Notes under the pieces: model-generated | The model's database searches: none | Told to the model about the DNA's origin: nothing | Seen by the model: the letters and a program-made list of their open reading frames with translations, nothing else | Position numbers and translations under genes: made by a program | Shown: piece by piece, positions 21,560 through 31,100 of the stretch | Position numbering within the stretch: position 1 is the stretch's first letter | How the letters are laid out: each line of letters begins with the position of its first letter | Assembly: GCA_037447655.1 (NCBI GenBank) | Contig: JBBHKE010002612.1 | Location: 1-32,320, forward strand | DNA: 32,320 nt | Origin: Zygnema cylindricum | Lineage: Eukaryota > Streptophyta > Zygnematophyceae > Zygnematales > Zygnemataceae | Direction: 5' to 3'

Positions 21560-21835
21560 CATAGTTCAAAAGTAGGTGAAAGTAGGCCCATACAATATGC
21601 CTATTGTATGCAAAACATACAATATGACCTTAAGACTCATATTGTATTCGGACCTATTCGGACCAATTAAAACATTCGGACCAAAAAAAAAATTTAACAC
21701 CGTCAGATTCAGACGATCGGACGATCTCTGATCAAAGTAGCGATCTAAGACGATCACATGAAAAGCCCATAACACAACTTACGATAAAGGCGCCGACCAA
21801 AGGCCTACCATAAAAACGCCTACTTTTGAACTATG
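21560..21835. mobile_element. Small MITE with 8-10 bp target duplication
   Basis: The termini CATAGTTCAAAAGTAGG and its inverse CCTACTTTTGAACTATG match perfectly over 17 bp. The flanks ATTTGGGA at 21552-21559 and 21836-21843 are identical; the match extends to GATTTGGGAC (10 bp) if the terminal C/G is counted in the duplication. The length class fits hAT (8 bp) or MULE (9-10 bp). The 276-bp body includes an imperfect palindrome around CATACAATATG and encodes nothing. Confidence 0.85.
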
Positions 21836-21957
21836 ATTTGGGACGAGTTTGACGGCATCTCAAGGGAACGATGTCAGTGCGTAAACTCCAAACGTACAGC
21901 CGTACAGGAGATTCTAGTACTGTAGCAATTCATTTTGGTTGGGCCGCGAATTTCTAA

Positions 21958-22738
21958 GGGTGTGTCCCCATGTACTTGTAACTTAGCGAAATTACTTTGT
22001 ATTTTAGCGCGGATCCGCCGGACCCGGTGTTCAAGTGTCCCTATGTCTGTAAGGACGAAATCGTAACTTACGCTTGTGACGATTGTATACGTCGACAGTA
22101 CCTGTGACGGTTGTCAACGTCTACAATCTGTGGTCGCACGTTGTTTTTTGTACCTGCGTGTGACGTCGCATGTCTTACCGTGACATTGTAGACGTAGCGC
22201 CTTCCAGCCTGTGCAATTTCACGGTCGAAGAAGATGCGCTTTGTTTTCGCGTCGATTGTCTGCTCGACGTGAAATGGCATCGGAATTTGAAGACCCCTGC
22301 AAAAAAAGAAATCCGTACTAGACGAAAACGGACAAATCCAAACAAATTGTGTACTTGTCTTTGTCGTATTAGAACGCAAACGGACAAAACATAGCGAACT
22401 ATGTACTTTTCTTTGTCCTTGGAAATCGTAAGATTTTTGTCGAAATTTACGGCACGTGCGAAAGTATGTTCCTATTTGTCAATCGAAAAAACCTAATTTT
22501 AAATCACATCGCGCATGTGTTTTAAAGATAAGGTTGAAGATGACGTTTTTTGTCGTCGAAGTGGGTCGAAAAGCACAAGACGACAACTTTTCGTACATAC
22601 TAAGTTCAGGGATGACGCAAATTGTACTCTACAAATTTGCGATTCCTTTGTACGGTTGCAACTTAGACAGTACGGCGCTAAGTTTTATAGCAAAACGACA
22701 GGAAAAAAACCCTTACTTATGCACATGGGGACACACCC
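21958..22738. mobile_element. PIF/Harbinger-like TIR element, 781 bp
   Basis: A perfect 16-bp terminal inverted repeat, GGGTGTGTCCCCATGT, with TAA on both sides (21955-21957 and 22739-22741). GGG starts and TWA duplications are typical of PIF/Harbinger. No transposase was recognised in its short frames. Confidence 0.75.
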
Positions 22739-23218
22739 TAATGAAACGTAACGGATCTCCAAAGGGAGGACTGTTTTTGAACAGAAAATACAAAACACTA
22801 AGCCGTCGGCACGCGGGCGGCCCGAACGCACGCGTGCGACCGCCAAACAGTCTGGAGTTACTAAAAAACACATGGCACCGTCATAATGTACGGTTAATCA
22901 GCAAAGAAGATTTTCCGCAAAGTTATGCACAGATTTCGACGGCCTACGTGTAATCGTACTCTTGGAAGTTATATAAAAAGTGATTCTTGTCCAGTCAAGG
23001 GCAAAAAGTGAAGATGCATGGACCCTCCCCAGAATAACCGTACGGAAATGTGACCGTACCGGTAAAAGGCACAGGTAGAACAGTTGAATCTGTCGCACAG
23101 GTGTTCCGGTCAGAGGTCTTTAATTCCGTACAAACAGAAAAAGCGCACGCTCAATGTCGGTGCAGCCCGCCGGACTTGTACGGTAACCAAGCTGGCATTT
23201 TCATCATGTTTTTCAAAC
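22739..23218. other. Intergenic DNA, no gene recognised
   Basis: It is rich in CGTAC/GTACG words and has only short frames. The longest plus frame (22456-22953) crosses the transposon boundary at 22738 and shows no domain. Confidence 0.5.
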
Positions 23219-23220
23219 TA

Positions 23221-23419
23221 CACCGCCCATCGTTATTAGAGTTTCGGGCAGTCAAAGCTCTTTCCTTTTTTTACGATTTTTAATCATGACGTCATGATCG
23301 AAAGGTCAGACCATTACTTTTCGACTGCTTGCCTCAGATAAAAAAACCAACGGTCCATCACAGCGTTAAATGCTTTTGACTGCCCGAAAAATGTTCAACT
23401 GTTATAACGATTGGCGGTC
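23221..23419. mobile_element. TA-type MITE, 199 bp
   Basis: The left end CACCGCCCATCGTTATTAG follows TA at 23219-23220 and the right end ATAACGATTGGCGGTC precedes TA at 23420-23421. The body differs from that of the other copies. Confidence 0.65.
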
Positions 23420-23519
23420 TAGTGTTTATACCACTGTTAACTTCAGTGGCCTATAGTGAGCCACAAGGCTTAACATGATTCATTGTTGATAATACTAATT
23501 TAGTGCAAACAATCCAGTA

Positions 23520-23728
23520 CACCGTGAATCGCTATAGTGTTAAAGTGTTTTTCGTCTCTTATCCTTTCTCCGTACACAAATGTCGGATTGTTGATCTAAC
23601 GGTTGCGATTTAAATATAAGATTCTCAGCTTCCGATTGGCGGTCTCAAATTGGAAATCAGACAAGTGTGTACGAAGAAAAGATGTTTTATGTTGCGAACA
23701 AATTATATTCTAATAGCGATGCACGGTG
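23520..23728. mobile_element. Short TA-type MITE, same family as 14519
   Basis: Ends are CACCGTGAATCGCTATAGTG and ...AATAGCGATGCACGGTG with TA at 23518-23519 and 23729-23730. It contains GATCTAACGGTTGCGATT and two TTTCTCCGTACAC-type blocks in opposite directions, as in the copy at 14519-14719. Confidence 0.75.
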
Positions 23729-23784
23729 TACCGCTTGAACAGTAATGTACAGTACATTACAGTCAGTACAGGTAAGGTTCGTTA

Positions 23785-23983
23785 CACCGTGAATCGTTAT
23801 TAGCCTTATGTACGCTATATCGGCACCCCAAAATTTTGACATTGATACCTTAAATAGAATAAATTACACTATTTAAGGACGTGGACCATAATCTGCCACG
23901 TCTCCTGGCACTAAATTAGAATGAATGACGCTAATTCTTTTTGTACACTAATAATTTCTATACGCTAATAACGATTCAAGGTG
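23785..23983 (+). mobile_element. Deletion derivative of the 13409 element
   Basis: Its first 80 bp match 13409 onward (CGTTATTAG..., ATCGGCACCCC, AAATTTTGAC, AAATAGAAT) and its end ACGCTAATAACGATTCAAG-GTG matches the same family. TA flanks at 23783-23784 and 23984-23985. The middle is missing. Confidence 0.65.
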
Positions 23984-23985
23984 TA

Positions 23986-24280
23986 GTTTTCTCGCCCGTG
24001 GTGTGCAGGGTGTGCGGGTCTCCTACACGAGGTGAAATGCGCCGAGACCTGCACACTTGCAAAATACCGCCCAGGTACCGCGGATTTTTAGGGTCATAGG
24101 GTTATTGGTTCGGGTTTTTTTTTATAAAAAAAAACACGAATGAGAAAAAAACCCTAAACATATTTATACTTGCGACGCGCCGCGCGGCGCGAGGCGTCGT
24201 AAAGCGAAATTGGAGTGAAAGGAGTGCAGGGCGACGTGGACCCCCTCACACGCGACCTTCACACCTAAAAACGCTCGATT
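23986..24280. other. Intergenic stretch with GC-rich palindrome
   Basis: It holds an inverted repeat GTGTGCGGGTCTC/GAGACCTGCACAC at about 24010-24058, a palindromic T9/A9 run near 24115-24136, and a GC-rich hairpin (CGACGCGCC...GGCGCGAGGCGTCG) at 24172-24199. No gene was seen. Confidence 0.5.
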
Positions 24281-24809
24281 CACCGTCAATCGTTATTAGC
24301 GTGTAAGTTTTTTTAGCGTATAAAAATAATTACAGTGGTGTACGCTATTTAAGAATTTGAAAATTTTGGAAAAAATCATACATTCTAATTGTTTGGTTAT
24401 GGTAATTTGGATCTTTGAAAAAAAAAATGTCGGTCGCAAACATGCTTACACTAATATAGGTCTCCGTACACAATCGGACAAATCGTACACAAATCGTACA
24501 TTTACACGGTCGAAACGCGGCTGTCGGACGCGAGCGGGATTTTTTACGACCTGGTTTTTTTTCCTTTATAGAACGCACATTCTCATGCGTCCGCGGTTAC
24601 TAAAACTAATTTATTGTACTTTTTAACTGTAAAGGGTACATTTATGTACGGTATGATACTGACCGTACACCACTCTATTTAAGAGACAACGTACTGAAAA
24701 TAACCCTAAATAGAATAAAGAAAAAAAAAATGAACTACACTAATGGAGAATAAAACAAAAAAAAGCGGGACGGAATTAGCGTACACAACGCTAATAGCGA
24801 TTGGCGGTG
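24281..24809 (-). mobile_element. TA-type TIR element, inverted copy of 3165-3704
   Basis: Starts CACCGTCAATCGTTATTAGC and ends ...AATAGCGATTGGCGGTG followed by TA. The left flank is TT, perhaps a mutated TA. Read on minus it follows 3165-3704 along its entire length. Confidence 0.75.
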
Positions 24810-24917
24810 TACTGTAATTCACTTAAGTTATGTTGTTATGTTTTCTAATTTTCTCCTTTGGGGATTTGGCATGATGTTCTCAAAGTACGGAAATTGAGGG
24901 ACGTCGTAAGTTTCTTA

Positions 24918-25677
24918 GGGTGAACCTCCATCGGGCGAAAAGTGAGGTTCATTACTAGAAAAAGTACTTTTTCGTACAGTTCCAGGTCATTTTCATACCT
25001 AGCCGTACTCTAAATAATTCTTTTTTTATAAATCATGTTTATTGGAAATTCGTTAAGATTCTCCAAGCTTTTTGGCGAAAACTTCCACTGTCCGATTTTG
25101 AATTTTCGACGCAAACGCCCTGTCCTCGTCGGGAGGAGACTTGCCAGGTACTGGACGTGTCTATTGGTCCACTTGGAAACAAAAAGGTATCATCCACGGA
25201 GGACGAGCGATGACGACCTCACAATTGCCAAAGGCCACGTGCCTTCGTGCAGGACGGATTTGAAAGCGACGAAAAAATCTCTGCCGGAGGATATCATTCT
25301 GACGACAGTTCTCCTTCGTGGAAAGGACCTTGCACATAAAACAAAATAGCAAACGATAAAGTACAAATTTTCACTTTGAAAAGGATTTCCAAACGGTTGG
25401 TACAACGAAATGACAAGAACGTACAAATTGTACATTCGAGTGGCGCTCATAGATATTTCAATATGCGTTCGTCCGTACATACGCCGGCCAGATTTTGTTC
25501 TTTTCGAATTTTTCATTATTCCCGGCCGGCTGGACAGGATATTACGTGGTTCCAATCGCAATCCAGCACGTAATCATTTCTGCCTCGCTGGCATGACCTG
25601 ATGGAGAAGTGATACAAATATTACTGCCAGTACACGTGGCCGTACGATTACTGGGAAAGCCTGATGAAGGTTCACCC
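24918..25677 (+). mobile_element. PIF/Harbinger-like element, best-preserved ends
   Basis: Left GGGTGAACCTCCATCGGGC and the inverse of the right end GGGTGAACCTTCATCAGGC match at 17 of 19 positions. TTA lies on both sides (24915-24917 and 25678-25680). The body shares GAGGTTCATTACT, GTACTTTTTCGTAC and GGCCACGTGCCTTCG-type blocks with 10692-12885 and 12907-14159. No transposase was seen. Confidence 0.75.
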
Positions 25678-26106
25678 TTATTCAACTTTAGCGCTTTCAA
25701 TTTAAAGTTTTACGCTTTTAATTCGCCTTTTAAATTTGCGTTTTTAATTCGAGCTTTACGTATTTAATCAAATACTGATTTTTTTTAATTCAAACTATTC
25801 GTATTTTAAATCATATCTTACTATCAGAACGTGACGCTATTTCTGAATTTTACTTTTTTCCTGCGGCCTGCTTAACTTGAAGGCTTTAAAACCCTGACAA
25901 CCAAGGAAAACCTTTTGTATAAACCTTGAAAACCCTAGAAATCCCTAAGAGAACCCTAAAACTCCACAGGAAACCCTAAAACACGTCTGAAGACCCTACG
26001 ACACCCTAAAACCCCCTCTCCAAACATGAATGCGACCTCATTTTCACACTTTGGAACTAAAAAAAAACATGTAAAAGGAAAAAATTAGTGAACTTGCATA
26101 GTTTGT

Positions 26107-26107
<1 letters not shown>
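25678..26107. other. AT-rich intergenic with telomere-like motifs
   Basis: Exact CCCTAAA heptamers at 25954-25960, 25974-25980 and 26004-26010, plus near matches CCCTAGA, CCCTAAG and CCCTACG, are spaced roughly 10-30 bp apart. They resemble plant telo-box motifs or a decayed interstitial telomere repeat. No gene was seen. Confidence 0.5.

Positions 26108-26138
<31 letters not shown>
26108..26138. repeat. Poly(T) run
   Basis: 31 consecutive T on the plus strand. Confidence 0.9.
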
Positions 26139-26139
<1 letters not shown>

Positions 26140-26368
26140 GGCCTGCAATTGTTGTTGCTCATTTTACTTTCAAATACGTTATATAGTGTGACATGTATAA
26201 CTATTTCTGAGATGCTTCCAAAACTTGTGAGGAAAACAGTCCAATGACAATTTTCCGATGAAAACAAAATTAGAGATGTTATTTTTTTTTGGCAAGGAAA
26301 TTTTTCGTACGAAAATAAAATACAGAGATTTTATTTTGTCTTTTTCCTGCTGAGGTTTGGTTTTTTGT

Positions 26369-26417
26369 GGAGGGAGGGAGGGAGGGAGGGAGGGAGGGAG
26401 GGAGGGAGGGAGGGAGG
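26369..26417. repeat. (GGAG)n microsatellite
   Basis: About 12 head-to-tail GGAG/GGGA units without interruption. Confidence 0.95.
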
Positions 26418-26639
26418 TTGGGATTATCTTGACCTTATCCATGAGTATACTAAAGTACGAGGAGCTAATATGATGATGCTGTTATCGTTCGGCCCAAAAA
26501 TTAACTGTGGAGGATTTTCGTACTATAATTCATACGGGATGGCGAAGCACTTTAAATAGTAAACTCGAAACTGTTTTGTGTCGAACGAAGCTGCTTGGCT
26601 TCACAGTGAATTCTTTTATTTGTTTCCATTCTCCTATTC

Positions 26640-26945
26640 TCTTATTCGCTCATTCTCTCGTTCCCGTGCTCTCTTCTTCTCTTCTTCCTTCATTCTCTCA
26701 TTCTCTCGCTCTCTTGCTCTCTCACCCTCTCACCCTCTCACTCTCTCTCTCTCTCTCACTCTCTCTCTCTCTCACTCTCTCACTCTCTCACCCTCTTACC
26801 CTCTCACCGTCTCACCCTCTCACCCACTCACCCTCACACCCTCTCACCCTCTCACCCTCTCACTCTCTCACTCTCATTCTCTCATTCTCCCATTCTCTCA
26901 TTCTCTCATTCTCTTCTTCGCTCATTCTCTTTTTCTCCAGTTCTC
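26640..26945. repeat. CT-rich microsatellite (CTCTCACC/CTCTCATT)
   Basis: Mixed 7-8 bp units such as CTCTCACC, CTCTCATT and plain (CT)n. Two plus frames across it code only Ser/Leu/His/Pro repeats and are by-products of the repeat. Confidence 0.9.
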
Positions 26946-27504
26946 TTAAAAATATGGTTAAGCAGTCCAGGTAGGATGTTTGAAACTTCATGTCTAGCAA
27001 AGTCGTTTAACTTTGCAACGATTACTTTTATTATTTTGTACTATTTCTCATATTCTCGTATTGCTATTCTTTAATTATCCTTTACGATGTTTTAATATCG
27101 GTATGTGGGTTTCAGAAAAAGCCTTTACTTTACCAGACAACGGTTGGGACCATGGTTTCGACTGAAGTTAATGTTTCGTCAATGTTTTGCTCTTTATTAT
27201 TATTGCTACGTTTTTTAATTTTTAATTTTTGACTTCTCGTTATGTTTTCCTACTAGCATTAATAATTATTATCAATTTATTACTTATCATTTCACAGGAT
27301 TGTCATAGGAATTTACGTACTCAATAACTTCTTTATTCTTCAGTAATTTTTTTTGTTTTTTTTTGTTTTATTGAAACAATGAGTTGGTAGGGGGTTCCAG
27401 CGCCAAACAAAAGCCAAAAATAATAAAAAATGTAAGAACCAAAAGAAAAAAGTGGATTCTTGTTTTACATTTGAACAGGGAGGAGGAGGGGGAGGAGGCG
27501 GTAG
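26946..27504. other. AT-rich intergenic, nothing recognised
   Basis: There are runs of T and A, and a GGAGGAGG-type purine tract at about 27478-27500. No gene. Confidence 0.5.
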
Positions 27505-28384
27505 TCAGTTAACAATATTTGTTCGAGTTGTCATATTTGAGTTTTTTTTTTGTTTCAGCTTGTTTTTTGGGTCTGAGTTAAGAACTCTTGCTTGTGTGCT
27601 TTGTGAATTTGTTCGATAAAATTCTGAATTTCCTGCTTGTTGATTAGCATCGATCTCAATTTTGGGTATTCGCAGGTTTTGGTTTCGAGAGGAAGGTGTT
27701 CCTGAAAGACTTGTTTGAATATTGTTGTCAAAAAAAAATTCGAGCCCCAAGGAAAGGTCGGGACTTGAACGTCGTAATAAAGGTTCGTATTGGTCATTGA
27801 AAAATGAATCAAATCTTATATTCTGATCGAGAGAATCATCACACCCTTCAGTCGATGACGATTGAAACAAATCGGCTTCTAATTGATATTTAGACGTCAA
27901 GTCCGTCATTATCGATTTAAGTCTGGTTGTGGAAAACAAAGGGTTATCCGATTTATTTTCAAAATCTGCACTTGATAAACACATTTCATTTGAGTTTCCA
28001 AACAAATGAATCTGTCCTTTCTCTAAACATGCCTCCTCTCCACTCCATCCTTCTAACTTGTACACACTACTTCAAAATATTCCGACGGATCTATACTTTC
28101 AGAACAAAGACTTTTTCCGGAATTCAAATGTGTCAATTCCGAGTATTCGGAATCTAAATGTGTAACATTTGTCACGTCCAAATCTTGATTTGGGCTATCG
28201 CTCTCACAGGTGAACACTTCATTGTTTCCTATACTCAGAATTTTTTGCACAATTTCACTTTTAGGAATGTACCAAAACGGCATTGACCTGATTTGTTCAG
28301 TTCATCTAATGAATGTTTCCTCTTCCACATCCTTTTTCTCTTTAAAGGACTGAACACGAGAGTCTTGTCCAGAGTCTTGGCCAT
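27505..28384 (-). CDS. Hypothetical Ser/Asn-rich protein, tentative 3-exon gene
   Basis: Proposed exons are 28384-28288, 28228-28071 and 28011-27505, giving 253 residues and TGA. The start is MAKTLDKTLVFSPLKRKRMW, with a basic cluster (KRKRMWKRKH) that could be a nuclear signal. The rest is rich in Ser, Asn, Asp and Glu, with SLDELNKSG, SPDLSLGLEFF and a Lys-rich tail (KNKLKQKK). No known domain is recognised. Two breaks in the frame are removed exactly by GT-AG introns, each of 59 bp (28287-28229 and 28070-28012). The introns are very short and their acceptors lack a pyrimidine tract, so a pseudogene or sequence errors are the main alternatives. An ATG further upstream (28549) would add a stretch that looks like 5' UTR. 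Confidence 0.35.
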
Positions 28385-28920
28385 TGCCAGGCTCGGTTGA
28401 CAACAAGAATAATAAAGAGTGTAAAGATGAGCTTGCGAAGGAAAGGATCGAGTATGAGAAGAAAAAGGAAGAGAGGAAGGTTTAGTGAGAGATAGGAAAA
28501 AGTCGAAAAAGGAGTGAAAGAACTGGTGATTGAGTTGTTTTTTCATCATGTCTGATCAGGCTAGTCACTCGCTGTCACACCGTCAATGGTGATTATAGTT
28601 AATAACATTGATTCAGTCACGACTTTTTTTGGCCAAAAATCACTAAAATTGTTAAAACCACTATTTAAGGCAATCACACATGTCTTATCGCTATCAGCTG
28701 AAGGAGTTGGGGCCAGCTTTCGAAATAAGCTCCTTGCCAACGTCAATAGCAAGGACCACCATCTCCTTCTCCTCAAAAGCTCCTTCTCGACTAATTTCCA
28801 TAACTACCACCAGTAAACAAATTTTTTCAATCAGCTACCATTGCAAAATCGAAAGCCAACACCAAGGAAAATAAAGTATTTAAAGAAGATAAAGAATAAG
28901 AAGAAGAGGATTCCATTAAA
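28385..28920. other. Upstream flank of the 27505-28384 gene
   Basis: The first 160 bp upstream of the ATG are purine-rich on plus and could be leader sequence. Small frames on both strands around 28561-28874 show no domain. Confidence 0.4.
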
Positions 28921-29099
28921 GATGGATCAACTTAAGAAGTTTCAATTAAGAAGTATCAACTTAAGAAGATTCCATTAAAGAAGGATCAACTTAAGAAGAT
29001 TCAATTGAAGAAGGTTCAGCTTAGGAAGATTCAATTAAAGAAGGTTCAACTTAAGAAGATTCAATTAAAGAAGGTTCAACTTAAGAAGATTCAATCCAA
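28921..29099 (+). repeat. 30-bp tandem repeat, 6 copies
   Basis: The unit GAAGGTTCAACTTAAGAAG plus ATTCAATTAAA occurs six times; the first copy is 29 bp and diverged. In one plus frame, copies 2-6 read KKVQLKKIQL, a 10-residue repeat continuing to a TAA near 29156. A stop lies just upstream, so there is no start for a protein. Confidence 0.85.
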
Positions 29100-30269
29100 G
29101 ATGTTAGAGGCTTCAGTAAACCCTCGGTCTGTGAGACATCAAACCTCACCAGCTTAAAATAGAGGCAGAAAAGATATTCCTTGCTCACATGCATCAGAGC
29201 GAGTGCCCTTAGTAAGAACATGCCAATATGGCCACCAGCACTTTTCATAATAACCAACCTCCCATGTTTACTCATTGAAACAGTGCAAATGGACAACCTA
29301 AAAGATTCACCGATAAAAAATGCTGTGAAATAACAAAATAAAAGACAGGATTTGAAGACATTTATCCTGGCCAGAAGCCTTAGTAAGAAGGCTCTCAATT
29401 GGAGAAGCACGCGGTAGTGTCGAATAGGAATACAAAATCTTCTGTTTATAAAATCTCTACACATAAGAATATAAAGCTCCCTCTTTATCAACATTCCATG
29501 TGTGGGAATACAAGAACCTCCGTTTATCAGAATTCTATGAAAAATGAGCGCAGAGGAGGCCAACTTACCTCACCATCCATACGCTTGAAAGAAGTGACCT
29601 TTATGGCACTCAAAAATCGTACCAATTCCTCAATTCTCTTCCTCCGCCATGCTGTAAAATTCTTCTCTGTCCTGTACTATAGCACAGCCATTGCCACAAC
29701 AAGGTACAGGGTCACCAGTGAATTCACTTCTTGTTTTTCTAATTTCTTCAGAGGCTCTCATGCTAAAGATGAAAATCCAGAAAAACTACAAGCTAAAGAT
29801 GGGAATCAAGAAAAGGGTAACCCGTGTATTCACTTCTTCCATTTTTAATTTAGGCTGTATGAGAATTAAGAACCAACCACCGGCAGAGCTATTAGAGTTA
29901 ATATCTTCAATTCGAGTGGATGCGTTATTTTACCGAAAATCATAAATTAGTGTAAATAACACAAACTAGTAAGTCCTCCATGATAAGCCCTCCACGTGGA
30001 AAAAAAATGAATCAGTGTAATTAAAGTCTTATAAAGTCTAATAAAGCATTAACCCAAATAATTCACTAACTCTAATAGCGAGGTGTACTAGTGAAAGTAA
30101 AGAAGCTGGTCGTTGTACTTTCCACTAACTCATAAAAGGGAGAGAATTCCATAAAAAAAACCAAAAAGAAAAAGCATATCAAAACAAAACAATATTTTTA
30201 AACGTTCAACACCAAAAATACTTGAGCCAACTATTTCCCTTCACACGTAGCACAAACGACTGAAAAAAT
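29100..30269. other. AT-rich intergenic with short direct repeats
   Basis: 29410-29545 has three degenerate ~39-bp repeats (AATACAAAATCTTCTGTTTAT, AATATAAAGCTCCC..., AATACAAGAACCTCC...). 29763-29818 has a doubled GCTAAAGATG...AATC unit. A right-end remnant of the TA-type MITE (CTAATAGCGAGGTGTA) lies at about 30072-30088. Long frames here follow the repeats and show no domain. Confidence 0.45.
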
Positions 30270-30450
30270 TCATCATAAATTGAATATAGAGAGTTGATAC
30301 ATTTTGAATTATTGAGCCATGAATTGAGTTAAACAATTTCAGATAAGTGAGTCATAAATTGAATACAGAGATTCAAACAATTTTGAATGAGCGATTCATA
30401 AATTGACTACCGAGAGTTAAATAAAATTCAATCAACAAATTCAATTTAAA
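30270..30450. repeat. Degenerate tandem repeat (TCATAAATTGA units)
   Basis: TCATAAATTGA(A/C)TA(T/C)(A/C)GAGA recurs at about 30273, 30352 and 30397 with related spacer sequence (ATTTTGAAT). Copies are unequal in length. Confidence 0.5.
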
Positions 30451-31100
30451 TTTCAAATTCCACCAAGAATCGTTATCAGCATTAGTAACACTAATGCAAA
30501 CATTCTTCCTTGGTTTCTGACCACAAAATAGTGTCAATACTCAATAATACTAATCTTCAGTTCATAACACTAACTTAGCAGGGCTGTCAAAACAAAAAAG
30601 GACAATTTCAGCAGAAAAGTACAATTTCAGAAGAAAAGGACGATTTCCTTGAAGCAAATGCATACATTGTCTGGCTATCAGTATTAATGTTTATTTTGCA
30701 ACTTAATTCACCTATTCTCTTTGCACCTTTATCGGAATTTTAATCCGGCAGTTGCAATGAAAAAGTGCGATCCACACTTATCAAGGATTGATGTGGCAAA
30801 AAAACATTAAAGCTGGTGATGATACACGATTTACTATGACTTTCTCGTTCTCTTCGCTCTGAAATCTCATCCTTGGATCTCTAAATTGCCCTTGCACTAA
30901 CAAGAGTCAACCTGTACTTCCATGTGGTTGAGTCCCAATTGACTCGGTAGTCAAAAGATTTACAGAAACGTAAAACAAAAATAAAAACGTAAAAAGATGC
31001 ATAAAATAAAAGCTATTCATTCACTGTTTCCCTCTTTCCTCGCCCTTTTCTTATCTCTCCCTGAACCTCCCTCCTCTCTCTTTCTTTTCCTTCTCATGCT
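30451..31100. other. Intergenic, MITE remnant and short repeats
   Basis: 30464-30520 resembles the left end of a TA-type MITE (CACCAAGAATCGTTATCAGC), and GACCACAAAAT inside matches the fragment at 837. 30598-30640 has three ~20-bp units of the form GGACAATTTCAG. Near 31015-31100 is pyrimidine-rich DNA just past the end of the coiled-coil gene, probably its 3' UTR. Confidence 0.4.

Noticed and set aside
22456-22953. 165-codon plus frame
   Set aside because: It runs across the end of the Harbinger-like element at 22738 and has no domain or splice support.
26507-26974. 155- and 123-codon plus frames
   Set aside because: Both are translations of the CT-rich microsatellite.
29081-29563. 160-codon minus frame and overlapping 149-codon plus frame (29399-29848)
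   Set aside because: Opposite-strand frames over degenerate tandem repeats, with no known domain and neither clearly coding.
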